Source of the DNA: Nitrospirae bacterium JdFR-85
GTDB lineage: Bacteria; Nitrospirota; Thermodesulfovibrionia; Thermodesulfovibrionales; JdFR-85
Length of the DNA: 57,313 bases
Direction: 5' to 3'
NCBI GenBank assembly: GCA_002011745.1
Contig: MTOU01000040.1
Coordinates: 1-57,313, forward strand
Every line of letters begins with the position of its first letter. Within the stretch, counting starts at the first letter, position 1. The notes beneath the pieces are model-generated. The model made no database searches. It saw only the letters and a list, made by a program, of their open reading frames with translations, and had not been told where the DNA came from. Shown in pieces: positions 44,443 through 53,505 of the stretch. Made by a program: the position numbers and the translations under genes.

Positions 44443-46680
44443 CTAACCACACTTTGTATAACCACAGTTTCTGCATACAGCACATCCACCTTCGTGTTCC
44501 ACTACTCCGCCACATTCAGGACAGGCTCCTACAATAGGAGAACTCTCGTAGCCTGGATTTTTTGAACCATTTCCATCCTTCTTTGTCATATAGAGTTCCA
44601 GTGCCTTTGCTATAGCATCTGCACAGGATGATATCTTTCCTCCCTTAGCCCATGTATGCTGATGGCAGGATATGCCCTTGAGTTGTTTGATAATCTCCTC
44701 TGGTGCAATGTTTGACCTGAGTGCCAAGGATACAAGCCTTCCGATAGCCTCAGACTGGCTTGCAGCACATCCTCCTGCCTTGCCCATGTGGTTGAAGACT
44801 TCAAAAGGCAGCCCATGTTCGTCTTCATTTACAGTAACATAGAGGTTCCCACATCCTGTCTTCATCGCCCTTGTAGTCCCTTTTACTACTTCGGGCCTTT
44901 CCCTTGGGACAATTCTACCAGGAGGTGTGGTGGGTTGGGTACTCTGGGGTTCTGATTGCTTTTGTGAGGAGCCTTTTTTTAGTACCTGCTCATCCCTTGA
45001 CCCATCTCTGTAAACAGTAACCCCCTTGCAGCCCAGTTCATAGGCAAGAAGATATACCCTTTCTACATCTTCAGGTGTAGCATGATTTGGGAAATTGACA
45101 GTCTTTGAGACCGCATTATCCACATATCTCTGGAAAGCAGCCTGCATTCTTATATGGTCTTCTGGTGTTATATCATGGGCTGTAACAAATATCTTTTTTA
45201 TCTCTTCAGGTATTTCAGGAATATGACTGATGGAGCCTGTCTCTGATACAGCCTCCATCAACTCTCTTGAATAAAATCCCTTTTCAATAGCAATCTTCTC
45301 AAAGTAGGGATTTATCTCAAGAAGTTTGGTCCCTTCAAGCACATTTCTTACAAAACATACTGCAAACAGGGGCTCTATGCCTGAGGAGCAGCCTGCTATT
45401 ATACTGAGACTGCCTGTGGGAGCAATGGTGGTCACAGTAGCATTCCTCATCTTGGGACCACCTCTGTAGATACTCTTTTCATAATTGGGGAAAACACCTC
45501 TTTTTTCTGCCAGTGCCTGAGATGCCTTTCTGCCTTCTTCAAAGATGAACTTCATCACCCTTTCACCAAGCCTTAGTGCTTCCTTGCTGTTGTAAGGGAT
45601 ACCAAGCTGAATAAGCATATCTGCCCATCCCATTACCCCAAGACCAATTTTTCTGTTTGCCTTGGTCATCTCCTCTATCTGTTTTAGGGGATACTTATTT
45701 ACATCTATTACATTGTCAAGAAAATGTACTGCAAGATGGACCCTTTCTCTTAGGTGTTCCCAATCGATCTCACCATTTCTGACCATTCTTGCAAGATTGA
45801 TTGAACCGAGATTGCAGGATTCATAGGGTAGAAGTGGCTGTTCTCCACAGGGGTTTGTACTCTCTATCTCACCAATCTCTGGTGTGGGATTTGATTCATT
45901 TATCCTATCCAAGAATATGATTCCTGGCTCTCCATTCTGCCAGGCATGTTTCACAATGGTCTTGAAGACTGCTCTGGCCTTCAGGGTTTTAACAATCTTG
46001 CCAGTACGTGGATTAATCAAGGCATACTCTCCGTCTTCCTTCACCTTCTTCATAAACTCTTCTGTGAGGGCAACAGAGATGTTAAAGTTTGTGAATCTGT
46101 TGTTGTCATCCTTACAGGTGATGAACTCGAGTATATCAGGGTGGTCTACCCTGAGGATGCCCATATTGGCTCCTCTGCGTCTGCCTCCTTGTTTAACTGC
46201 CTCTGTTGCTGTATCAAATACTGTCATAAAAGAGACAGGTCCTGAAGAGATGCCCTTTGTAGAGCCTACTACATCTCCCTTAGGTCTTAGTCTTGAGAAG
46301 CTAAACCCTGTGCCTCCTCCAGATTTATGAATTATTGCAGCATTCTTTACTGCCTCAAATATTCCTTCCATTGAGTCCTCAACAGGAAGTACGAAACAGG
46401 CACTCAGTTGCCCCAGTTCTGTGCCTGCATTCATCATGGTGGGGCTGTTAGGTAGAAAATCGAGAGAGGTCATCAGTTCAAAGAATGCCTCCTCTGTTGC
46501 CTCTACCTCGGTATAAGAAGCGCCATAGTTCAGGTCTGCCTGTGCTACTGCTCTGGCAACCCGCCTGAACATCTCTTCAGGTGTCTCCACCACATTGCCA
46601 TTTTCGTCCTTTTTTAAATACCTCTTCTCAAGCACCTTGAGTGCGTTTTCTGAAAGCCTAAGAACAGATTCTGTCCTCAT
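44443..46680 (-). CDS. nrdJ: Adenosylcobalamin-dependent (class II) ribonucleotide reductase
   Basis: NrdJ, 745 aa. It reduces ribonucleotides using B12 as radical source, independent of oxygen. The active-site thiols are in LSACFVLP and the NPCGEQ loop (Asn-Cys-Glu triad), with KSGGGTGFSFSRLRP and GRRRGANMG characteristic of the class. A TSCPD domain (about 600-690) precedes a C-terminal zinc ribbon with CPECGG and CRNCGYTKCG, the shuttle and redox cysteines. It is 20 bp downstream of a small Cys-rich gene on the same strand and shares a regulatory region with the divergent NrpR-like gene. It links DNA precursor supply to cobalt. Confidence 0.96.
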   Translation of the reverse strand: MRTESVLRLSENALKVLEKRYLKKDENGNVVETPEEMFRRVARAVAQADLNYGASYTEVEATEEAFFELMTSLDFLPNSPTMMNAGTELGQLSACFVLPVEDSMEGIFEAVKNAAIIHKSGGGTGFSFSRLRPKGDVVGSTKGISSGPVSFMTVFDTATEAVKQGGRRRGANMGILRVDHPDILEFITCKDDNNRFTNFNISVALTEEFMKKVKEDGEYALINPRTGKIVKTLKARAVFKTIVKHAWQNGEPGIIFLDRINESNPTPEIGEIESTNPCGEQPLLPYESCNLGSINLARMVRNGEIDWEHLRERVHLAVHFLDNVIDVNKYPLKQIEEMTKANRKIGLGVMGWADMLIQLGIPYNSKEALRLGERVMKFIFEEGRKASQALAEKRGVFPNYEKSIYRGGPKMRNATVTTIAPTGSLSIIAGCSSGIEPLFAVCFVRNVLEGTKLLEINPYFEKIAIEKGFYSRELMEAVSETGSISHIPEIPEEIKKIFVTAHDITPEDHIRMQAAFQRYVDNAVSKTVNFPNHATPEDVERVYLLAYELGCKGVTVYRDGSRDEQVLKKGSSQKQSEPQSTQPTTPPGRIVPRERPEVVKGTTRAMKTGCGNLYVTVNEDEHGLPFEVFNHMGKAGGCAASQSEAIGRLVSLALRSNIAPEEIIKQLKGISCHQHTWAKGGKISSCADAIAKALELYMTKKDGNGSKNPGYESSPIVGACPECGGVVEHEGGCAVCRNCGYTKCG

Positions 46681-46700
46681 AATACCCCCCTGGAAAATTG

Positions 46701-46865
46701 CTATTTTTCTTTTTCAAAATATGATTCATTGGTGTTTCTGTCTATCCTCACTACTTCAGATAAGGCCTTAAAAGTGTCTTCTCTTTCTATAGGACAGTCC
46801 TTTGTGCAGAGATAAGGACACTTCAAACAATACAGCCAATCATCTATACCTTTACAGATATTCAT
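46701..46865 (-). CDS. Small Cys-rich protein upstream of nrdJ
   Basis: A 54-aa protein starting at ATG 46865. A longer frame from a TTG at 46919 runs through the -35 box, so I reject it. Cysteines 4, 13, 16, 20 and 24, with CLKCPYLCTKDC, look like a zinc or iron-sulfur site; the rest is polar. A TTGACA-N17-TTTAAT promoter gives a leader of about 19 nt with a weak AGGT ribosome site. It is probably co-transcribed with nrdJ, 20 bp downstream. No family is recognised; a role in assisting or regulating the reductase is a guess from position. Confidence 0.6.
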   Translation of the reverse strand: MNICKGIDDWLYCLKCPYLCTKDCPIEREDTFKALSEVVRIDRNTNESYFEKEK

Positions 46866-46890
46866 ACCTATAATTAGTGTATGGGAATAT

Positions 46891-46919
46891 ATTAAACCAC
46901 AATATGTTGTATTTGTCAA
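46891..46919 (-). promoter_or_regulatory. Promoter of the small Cys-rich gene and nrdJ
   Basis: On the - strand, TTGACA (46914-46919) and TTTAAT (46891-46896) with exactly 17 bp between them, a near-consensus sigma70 promoter. The start is expected near 46884. Confidence 0.7.
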
Positions 46920-46930
46920 GAAAAAAATTT

Positions 46931-46974
46931 TATTTCACATTTCTGCATAAGTTAAAGGAATTTTCTGTGAAATA
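46931..46974. promoter_or_regulatory. 9-bp inverted repeat between nrdJ and nrpR-like promoters, candidate operator
   Basis: TATTTCACA (46931-46939) and TGTGAAATA (46966-46974) form a perfect inverted repeat with a 26-bp spacer. The left arm lies 11 bp upstream of the nrdJ-side -35. The right arm overlaps the -35 position of the extended -10 promoter (TGTTAAAAT, 46988-46996) of the NrpR-like gene. The placement suits a repressor that controls both directions. Confidence 0.5.
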
Positions 46975-47032
46975 TATGTGTGGAAAATGTTAAAATTAGT
47001 CTCAAAAAGTTATTAGATTTCAGAAAGGGGAT

Positions 47033-48025
47033 ATGAATAGGACACATCTGTCTATATTAAAGGTATTAAAGGAACACGAAGGAGAGATTATAGGTTCAAG
47101 GGAGATATCCAGGCAACTGAAGAAATACGGGGTTAATCTCTCTGAGAGGACAGTGAGGTATCATCTCAGGATACTTGATGAAAGGGGTCTCACAAAGCCA
47201 TTTGGTAAAGAAGGCAGGATGATCACTGACAAGGGCAAAGAGGAGTTGAGCAATTCTTTTGTTTCTGAAAGGGTTGGCTTTGTAATAAGCAGGATTGATA
47301 CCCTGTCGTATCTCACCAATCTTAATCTTAACACCATGAAGGGCAAGGTAATTCTGAATGTCTCCTATATCGAGAAAAAGAATCTAAAGGATGCCCTCAG
47401 AGTGATGAGGCCTGTATTCTCTTCAGAGTATGTGATGAGTGACAGGGTGGTTATAATGGATGAAGGACAGAGGATTGGTGATATTGTGGTGCCTCAGTCA
47501 ATGATAGGCATAGGTACGGTCTGTAGCGTTACAATAAACGGTATCTTTCTGAAGGAGGGGATACCAATTGTGTCTCGATTCGGAGGTGTCCTTGAGGTGG
47601 TAGACAAAGCACCCACAAGGTTTGTAGCTCTTATAAGCTATGAAGGCTCATCCCTGGATCCTTTGGAGGTTTTTATCAGGGGTAAGATGACAGATGTAAG
47701 AGGATTGCTCAAGAAGAAGAGAGGAAAGATACTTGCCAGTTTTAGAGAGATACCCGTGGTCTGTCACAAAAGTGCAAAAGAACTTTCAAGATATCTGAAA
47801 CAGAAGGGGATAGGTGGTATCCTGTCTATTGGTGAGCCGAATACCCCTCTTCTTGAGATGCCTGTAGGTATGGACAGGGTGGGGGTGGTGATTGTGGGTG
47901 GACTAAATCCCCTTGCAGCTGTTGAGGAGGCTGGCATCCCCACGATGAGCAAGGCGATGTCTACCCTGTATGAATTCTCTGAATTGAGACCTTTCAAAGA
48001 GGTCTATAACGAATTAACAAAATAG
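47033..48025 (+). CDS. NrpR-like transcriptional regulator (winged helix plus NRD/DUF128 domain)
   Basis: A 330-aa regulator. An N-terminal winged helix (about 1-70, SERTVRYHLRILDERGL) is followed by one NrpR regulatory domain (about 78-310) with RVGFVISRID, the GIGTVCSVTINGI block, PIVSRFGGVLEV and VGMDRVGVVIVGGLNP. In methanogens NrpR represses nitrogen genes and is released by 2-oxoglutarate. In bacteria its targets are little known. Here it is divergent from nrdJ with a dyad between, so it may sense a metabolite tied to nucleotide or cofactor supply. It is followed 9 bp later by the DUF72 gene. Confidence 0.85.
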   Translation: MNRTHLSILKVLKEHEGEIIGSREISRQLKKYGVNLSERTVRYHLRILDERGLTKPFGKEGRMITDKGKEELSNSFVSERVGFVISRIDTLSYLTNLNLNTMKGKVILNVSYIEKKNLKDALRVMRPVFSSEYVMSDRVVIMDEGQRIGDIVVPQSMIGIGTVCSVTINGIFLKEGIPIVSRFGGVLEVVDKAPTRFVALISYEGSSLDPLEVFIRGKMTDVRGLLKKKRGKILASFREIPVVCHKSAKELSRYLKQKGIGGILSIGEPNTPLLEMPVGMDRVGVVIVGGLNPLAAVEEAGIPTMSKAMSTLYEFSELRPFKEVYNELTK

Positions 48026-48034
48026 TTTCCTCTC

Positions 48035-48766
48035 ATGCCTCTGGTAAAAATTGGTTGTAGTGGCTTCATGTATGATCACTGGAGCGGGGTTTTCTATCCT
48101 TCAGATTTAAAGAAATCCCAGTGGTTCAAGTTTTACACAGAGGTTTTTGATACAGTGGAGATGAATGTCACCTTCTACCGCCTCCCACCTGAGAGGAGTT
48201 TTATTAATTGGTATAAGCTTACTCCAGAGGGATTTGCTTTCTCAATAAAAGGCAGTAGATTTATAACCCATATTAAAAGGCTCAAAGAGCCTGAAGAGCC
48301 TCTTAGTAGATTTATGAGCCGTGCAATGTTGCTTAAAGAAAAGCTCTCTGTAGTGTTGTGGCAGTTTCCTCCTCGTATGAAGAGAGATGTAAAAAGACTG
48401 GTAAAATTTATTGAACTTCTAAAGCAATACAATGCCAGGGCTGCCTTTGAATTCAGGGACGAGACCTGGATAGTGCCCGAGGTGACAAAACTCTTAGAGG
48501 ATGCAGGGTTTTGTTACTGTATGGCCGACTGGCCAGAGTTCAACAGAGACCTACCAATCACAGCCAGCTATATTTACATAAGAAGGCATGGTCATGGAGG
48601 TAGTTATAATACTTGCTACTCTGAAGAAGAACTCCAGGAAGATGCAAAAAAGATCAAAAGTCTGTTTAAAAGAGGCCTTGATGTGTATATCTATTTCAAC
48701 AACGATGCCTTTGGTTATGCCCCAAAGAATGCAAGAAGATTGAAGAAGATAATCTTAGGTAGATGA
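48035..48766 (+). CDS. DUF72 family protein
   Basis: A 243-aa DUF72 (YecE-like) TIM-barrel protein. Signatures are IGCSGFMYDHW near the start, TVEMNVTFYRLP, FSIKGSRFITHIKRL, VLWQFPP, AAFEFRDETW and YIYFNNDAFGYAPKNA. The biochemical function of the family is unknown, although some members are DNA-damage-linked. Its stop overlaps the polX start by 4 bp, so the two are co-translated, a hint of a DNA-metabolism role. Confidence 0.9.
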   Translation: MPLVKIGCSGFMYDHWSGVFYPSDLKKSQWFKFYTEVFDTVEMNVTFYRLPPERSFINWYKLTPEGFAFSIKGSRFITHIKRLKEPEEPLSRFMSRAMLLKEKLSVVLWQFPPRMKRDVKRLVKFIELLKQYNARAAFEFRDETWIVPEVTKLLEDAGFCYCMADWPEFNRDLPITASYIYIRRHGHGGSYNTCYSEEELQEDAKKIKSLFKRGLDVYIYFNNDAFGYAPKNARRLKKIILGR

Positions 48767-50487
48767 AAAACCAGGTTATAGCTGAGGCATTCAGTAAAAT
48801 AGCAGACCTTCTTGAGATAAAGGGTGAGAATCCTTTTCGTGTAAGGGCCTACAGACGGGCAGCCCAGATACTGGAGACCCTCAACACTCCTGTGGAGACA
48901 ATGACTGATGATGAGCTGCTGTCACTGCCAGGGATAGGCAGAGATCTCCTTGGGAAGATCAGAGAGTATGTTAGAGATGGGAGAATTGAAGCCCTTGAGA
49001 GGTTAAAAGAGGAGGTGCCTGAGGGGTTGACAGAGCTTCTTGAGATTCCTGGTCTGGGACCAAAGACGATAAAATTAATATATGAGAGGCTTGGAATAAC
49101 CGATATTGATCAGCTTGAGAAGGCTGCAAGAGATGGGCTTCTCCAGAGGCTTCCGAACATAAGAAAAAAGACTGAAGAGAATATACTAAAGGGAATAGAC
49201 ATTTTCAGAAGGGGCAGGACGAGAAGACCTATTGGGGTTGTTCTTCCAATAGCAGAGTATATACTGGAGAGGATAGCCCAAGTGAAGGGGGTTAAGAGGT
49301 GCAGTCTTGCCGGCAGCCTCCGTAGATGGAAGGAAACAGTAAAAGATATAGACATACTGGTGAGTGCAGAGTACCCTGACAGGGTGATGAATACCTTTGT
49401 TAAGCTTCCCATTGTGGAGAGGGTTCTCATGAAAGGCCCTACAAAGACATCTGTTTTAGTTAGAGACAGAATCCAGATAGACCTCCGGGCAGTGGATGAC
49501 AGCTCTTTTGGAGCTGCCCTTCAGTACTTTACAGGCAGTAAGGAGCATAACATAAAACTGAGGGAGATGGCTCTGAGGAAAGGGCTTAAGATAAATGAGT
49601 ATGGAGTGTTCAATTCTGAGGGCAGGAGACTCGGGGGTGCGACAGAGGAGGAGATATATGAGATATTGGGTCTTCAGTATATTCCGCCTGAGCTGAGGGA
49701 AGACCTTGGTGAGGTAGAGGCAGCCCTTCAGGGTAGCCTGCCTGTGCTTGTTGAACCTGAGGATATAAAAGGTGACCTTCACATCCACTCTCTGTACAGC
49801 GATGGGAGACATAGCTTAGAAGAGCTCGTTTCTGAGGCAGAAAGACTGGGATATCAATATATAGCCATTACAGACCACTCAGAGGGTCTCGCTGTGGCAG
49901 GAGGATTGGGTGAGGAGAGGATAATGGAGCAGATAAAAGAGATAGATGCCTTTAACTCTAAAATAAAAGGGTTCAGGGTCTTTAAAGGGATTGAGGTTAA
50001 CATAAAGAACGATGGTTCACTGGATCTGCCTGAGAGGGTCTTGAGTAGGCTCGATTTTGTTATTGCTTCAATCCATTCTGGATTTAGACAGTCACCAACA
50101 CAGCTTACATCAAGGGCCGTTTCAGCCATGAAATCATCCTATGTGGATGTAATTGCACATCCTACAGGCAGACTCCTTGGAGAAAGAGATCCCTATGAGA
50201 TCAATCTTGATGAGGTGATTCAGTGTGCTGTTGAGACAGCTACCCTTCTTGAGATAAATGCCTTTCCAATGAGGCTTGACCTCAATGATCTGAATGTGAG
50301 GAAGGCTAAGGACAGTGGTGCAAGGTTTGTGATCAGCACCGATGCCCATTTTAAGGAGCAGATGGGGTTTATGAGGTATGGGGTTGCTATGGCAAGAAGA
50401 GGGTGGCTTCAGAAGGAGGATGTGATAAATACCTTACCGCTCGATGAATTTCAGAAATGGTTGTATTCTAAAAAAAGAAGGGTTTGA
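48763..50487 (+). CDS. polX: DNA polymerase/3'-5' exonuclease PolX
   Basis: A 574-aa bacterial PolX for gap-filling base-excision repair. The 8-kDa helix-hairpin-helix region (LPGIGRDLLGKI, IPGLGPKTIKLI; about 50-115) leads to the nucleotidyltransferase palm, with LAGSLRRWKETVKDIDILVS holding the catalytic Asp pair and a third Asp in IQIDLRAVD. A C-terminal PHP domain (about 335-570) begins GDLHIHSLYSDG and carries the Mn-dependent exonuclease ligands. The catalytic residues appear intact. It is the last gene of the nrpR-DUF72-polX run. Confidence 0.95.
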   Translation: MKNQVIAEAFSKIADLLEIKGENPFRVRAYRRAAQILETLNTPVETMTDDELLSLPGIGRDLLGKIREYVRDGRIEALERLKEEVPEGLTELLEIPGLGPKTIKLIYERLGITDIDQLEKAARDGLLQRLPNIRKKTEENILKGIDIFRRGRTRRPIGVVLPIAEYILERIAQVKGVKRCSLAGSLRRWKETVKDIDILVSAEYPDRVMNTFVKLPIVERVLMKGPTKTSVLVRDRIQIDLRAVDDSSFGAALQYFTGSKEHNIKLREMALRKGLKINEYGVFNSEGRRLGGATEEEIYEILGLQYIPPELREDLGEVEAALQGSLPVLVEPEDIKGDLHIHSLYSDGRHSLEELVSEAERLGYQYIAITDHSEGLAVAGGLGEERIMEQIKEIDAFNSKIKGFRVFKGIEVNIKNDGSLDLPERVLSRLDFVIASIHSGFRQSPTQLTSRAVSAMKSSYVDVIAHPTGRLLGERDPYEINLDEVIQCAVETATLLEINAFPMRLDLNDLNVRKAKDSGARFVISTDAHFKEQMGFMRYGVAMARRGWLQKEDVINTLPLDEFQKWLYSKKRRV

Positions 50488-50521
50488 GCATTATTTGCCA
50501 TAGTATTAAACTGAAACTTTT

Positions 50522-50530
50522 TGTTAAAAT
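50522..50530 (+). promoter_or_regulatory. Candidate extended -10 promoter of prs
   Basis: TGTTAAAAT fits an extended -10 (TGN plus TAAAAT), about 37 bp upstream of the prs ATG. No good -35 is visible at the expected distance. Confidence 0.35.
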
Positions 50531-50566
50531 ATCATGCTAAAAAATTTAAGGGAAGGGAGATCAGCC

Positions 50567-51511
50567 ATGCCTGAAGGTATTAAACTTCTTACTGGTAATG
50601 CCAACAGACCACTTGCAGAAGAGATTTCTGCCTATCTTGGTGAGCCTCTAACAGATGCCACTGTTAGTACCTTTAGTGATGGTGAAATAATGGTCCAGAT
50701 CAATGAGAATGTAAGAGGCACAGATACCTTTGTTATTCAGCCTACCTGTCATCCTGTAAATCATAACATAATGGAACTACTGCTTATTATCGATGCCCTG
50801 AGAAGGGCCTCTGCAAGAAGGATAACAGCTGTAATCCCTTATTATGGGTATGGAAGACAGGACAGAAAAGTGCAGCCAAGGGTTCCCATCTCCTCAAAGC
50901 TTGTGGCAGACCTTATCGAGACTGCGGGAACCCATAGGGTTCTTACCATGGATCTGCATGCAGGTCAGATACAGGGATTTTTTGATATTCCTGTTGATCA
51001 CCTTTATGCTACTCCGGTGTTGCTTGAGTATATTAAAGAGCACTATCCTGATGGAGAGCTTGTTGTTGTGTCTCCTGATGCAGGAGGAGTGGAGAGGGCA
51101 AGGGCATTTGCAAAGAGATTAGGAGCTGCCCTTGCAATTATAGATAAAAGACGGGAGAAGGCTAATATATCACAGATAATGAATGTTATTGGTGATGTTA
51201 AAGGAAAGGTGGCTCTTATCCTTGATGATATGATAGACACTGCTGGTACCATTGTTCAGGCAGCAGAGGTGCTTGCTGAGAAGGGTGCAAAGAAGGTGGC
51301 AGCAGCATGTACCCATGCAGTGCTTTCAGGGCCTGCTGTGGATAGGCTGAATAACTCAGTGCTTGAAGAGGTGATAGTTACAAACACCATACCTCTTGAC
51401 AGCAAGAGGGAAAAATGTAGTAAACTAACTGTTCTGAGTATTGCAAAACTCTTTGCAGAGGCTATAAAAAGGATACATGAGGAGACATCTATAAGTTCGT
51501 TATTTGTGTAA
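50567..51511 (+). CDS. prs: Ribose-phosphate pyrophosphokinase
   Basis: PRPP synthetase that makes PRPP from ribose 5-phosphate and ATP for nucleotide, His and Trp synthesis. The ATG at 50567 ([15 protein letters not shown], 314 aa) is preferred over 50534: it follows a GGGAAGGGAG site and aligns with the family start. Motifs: ATP flap region [10 protein letters not shown], the [13 protein letters not shown] block, and the PRPP loop [13 protein letters not shown]. It begins the prs-rplY-pth run that is conserved in many bacteria. Confidence 0.97.
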   Translation: MPEGIKLLTGNANRPLAEEISAYLGEPLTDATVSTFSDGEIMVQINENVRGTDTFVIQPTCHPVNHNIMELLLIIDALRRASARRITAVIPYYGYGRQDRKVQPRVPISSKLVADLIETAGTHRVLTMDLHAGQIQGFFDIPVDHLYATPVLLEYIKEHYPDGELVVVSPDAGGVERARAFAKRLGAALAIIDKRREKANISQIMNVIGDVKGKVALILDDMIDTAGTIVQAAEVLAEKGAKKVAAACTHAVLSGPAVDRLNNSVLEEVIVTNTIPLDSKREKCSKLTVLSIAKLFAEAIKRIHEETSISSLFV

Positions 51512-51539
51512 AAATGATGTTTCAGTAAGGAGGCAGAGA

Positions 51540-52196
51540 ATGGAAAGGATAACACTTCATGTAGAAAAGAGAGAGGAGCTTGGAAAGGGTGCAGCCAGGT
51601 CTCTCCGTAGAAAGGGTTATATCCCTGCTGTTCTTTACAGGGCAGGCAGATCCATGCCCATTAAGCTACGGAAACACGAATTGGTGAAGTTTATAAATTC
51701 TACCATGGGTGAGCAGGTGATGATAAGCCTCCAGTTCGAGGATGGTACCACAAAATTGGCCCTAATGAAGGAGTACCAGGTAGATCCTGTAAAAAGAGAA
51801 CTTCTCCATACAGACTTCTATGAGGTGTCTCTGAAAGAGAAGGTGAGAGTGAGTGTATCTGTGGTATTAGAGGGAGAACCGGTGGGGGTAAAAAAGGAGG
51901 GTGGAATTCTGGAATATGGGCTTACCCAGTTAGAAATAGAGTGCCTTCCTGAAAAGATTCCCTCTCATATTGAGGTCGATGTCAGCGGGCTTCATGCAGG
52001 TGAATCAATACATGTGGGAGACCTGCAGTTGCCAGAGGGAGTAAGGGTTCTTAATGACCCTAAGGAAGTGTTGGCCACTGTTGTAGTGCCTGTGGTGGAG
52101 GAAGAGGTTGTGGAAGAAGAGGAAGAGATGGAAGAGCCTGAGGTTGTGAAAAAGGGCAAGAAGGAAGAGACCGAAGAGGAAGAAAAAGAAGAGTAA
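51540..52196 (+). CDS. rplY: 50S ribosomal protein L25 (Ctc/TL5 form)
   Basis: A long Ctc-type L25, 218 aa from ATG 51540 after TAAGGAGG. The frame extends upstream into prs, but MERITLHVEKREELGKG is the family start. The N-terminal 5S-rRNA-binding domain (about 1-95, AARSLRRKGYIPAVLY) is followed by the TL5 C-terminal beta domain and a very acidic tail rich in Glu from about 180 on. It binds 5S rRNA in the central protuberance. It lies 28 bp after prs and 6 bp before pth. Confidence 0.95.
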   Translation: MERITLHVEKREELGKGAARSLRRKGYIPAVLYRAGRSMPIKLRKHELVKFINSTMGEQVMISLQFEDGTTKLALMKEYQVDPVKRELLHTDFYEVSLKEKVRVSVSVVLEGEPVGVKKEGGILEYGLTQLEIECLPEKIPSHIEVDVSGLHAGESIHVGDLQLPEGVRVLNDPKEVLATVVVPVVEEEVVEEEEEMEEPEVVKKGKKEETEEEEKEE

Positions 52197-52202
52197 TCTG
52201 TT

Positions 52203-52769
52203 TTGTGGTTTATTGTTGGTCTTGGGAATCCCGGGGGAAAGTATATCTACACAAGGCATAATTTTGGTTTCAGGGTAGTAGATCGTCTTTCCAAAGAATT
52301 TGGTGTAGAGTTCAGGGGCCAGCAGAAGAGTCTTCTTGCAGAATTTCAGTATAAAGGGGAGAAGATTCTTTTATGTAAACCCCTGACATATATGAATCTT
52401 AGCGGTTCCGCAGTGTCTGAAGTGCTCAGAAGGAGAGAATTCCTTCTTTCAAATCTGATTGTAATCCATGATGACCTTGATCTGCCCCTTGGTAGGATAA
52501 GAATCAAAAAAGGTGGCTCTTCAGGTGGTCATAGGGGTGTTCAATCTATTATTGATTCTCTTGGAAGCCAAGAGTTTATAAGGGTGAGGCTTGGGATAGA
52601 CAGGCCTGTGGATATTTCTCCAACCGAGTATGTTCTTCAGGAATTCTCACCAGAAGAGGAACCACTGGTAGAGTCTGTAATTAAAGAGGCCTCTCAGGCA
52701 ATACTTACAATCATATCCGATGGCCTTGAGAAGGCAATGAGCCTTTACAATAGCCGAACTTTGAGTTAG
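52203..52769 (+). CDS. pth: Peptidyl-tRNA hydrolase
   Basis: Pth, 188 aa with a TTG start. It cleaves peptidyl-tRNA released from stalled ribosomes. WFIVGLGNPGGKY, catalytic H19 (TRHNFGF), N9, and HDDLDLPLGRIRIKKGGSSGGHRG identify it. The TTG is the only start that gives the conserved N terminus. It follows rplY by 6 bp and closes the prs-rplY-pth run; a degenerate region begins straight after it. Confidence 0.96.
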   Translation: MWFIVGLGNPGGKYIYTRHNFGFRVVDRLSKEFGVEFRGQQKSLLAEFQYKGEKILLCKPLTYMNLSGSAVSEVLRRREFLLSNLIVIHDDLDLPLGRIRIKKGGSSGGHRGVQSIIDSLGSQEFIRVRLGIDRPVDISPTEYVLQEFSPEEEPLVESVIKEASQAILTIISDGLEKAMSLYNSRTLS

Positions 52770-52770
52770 G

Positions 52771-52841
52771 TTTTAACTCGGAATTCTTTAATTTTTCAAT
52801 AAAAAGATACCCTGCGGCTTGCCACAAGAAGTTTTATTTTT
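52771..52841 (+). repeat. Dispersed REP-like repeat, copy B (interrupted)
   Basis: TTTTAACTCGGAAT (52771-52784) and the hairpin part CCCTGCGGCTTGCCACAAG plus AAGTTTTATTT (52810-52839) match copy A at 44373-44417, but 25 AT-rich bases separate the halves and the hairpin is partly degenerate. It starts 2 bp after the pth stop. Confidence 0.6.
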
Positions 52842-52941
52842 GTAAGAATGGAATTGAGAATGATATGTCATTTATCCTAATATTGTTTATGAAGATAATT
52901 AAGGTAGAAAAAAAAGGAAAACTATATGTGAGGAGTTTAAG

Positions 52942-53505
52942 ATGAGAAATGCTATGGTAGCAGTAGGTGACATTTTGGAATTAAAAGGTTGATACTTAAC
53001 AACTCACTTGAAACCTTGAGAACAGAATATCTGCCTGACATATATAATGCAATTAGAAGTTCAATTATTGAAGCCCCTTCTGTACCTCTCAGTCATGAGG
53101 ATATTGTAAGACACGGATATGTTGGACATGCACAATTCAATGATATGGTTATCATATATTCATTAGAAGACCATCCCGATGCACACAGGAATGTAATTAA
53201 TGCTACTTACCATCTTTTGGCATTGTCTATTTTGTTTCCATATATAAGGTTTAGGATAGGAATTTCTTATGGAGAGTTTTATTATGACAAAGAAAGTAAT
53301 ATTTACATTGGTAAAGCTTTTCTTGAGGCTTTAGAGCTTGCAGAGTATCAGGAGTGGGTAGCTCCTTTGGCATATTCGCAATTATATGAAAGAGATCCTC
53401 TAAAAAGCATTATCGTTGAATATAATGTGCCCTTAAAAAAGGGGCCATAGATTCTCATCTCCTTTGTATGTAATCAACTGGACTCGTGCTAATCATGAAC
53501 CTATT
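52942..53505 (+). pseudogene. Degenerate nucleotidyl-cyclase-like gene
   Basis: An ATG at 52942 after GTGAGGAG opens MVAVGDILELK, which hits a stop at 52990. A one-base shift in AAAAGG (52983-52988) joins it to a 153-codon frame (LILNNSLETL... to 53450) containing FRIGISYGEFYYDKESNIYIGKA, a pattern like the cyclase-fold proteins that start with xDILGFK. After 53450 another shift would give VINWTRANHEPITR, a plausible continuation. At least two frameshifts are needed, so the gene is dead or wrongly read. The family match is by eye only. Confidence 0.55.

Noticed and set aside
46866-46919. Longer start (TTG) for the Cys-rich protein
   Set aside because: The TTG is the first half of the TTGACA promoter element.
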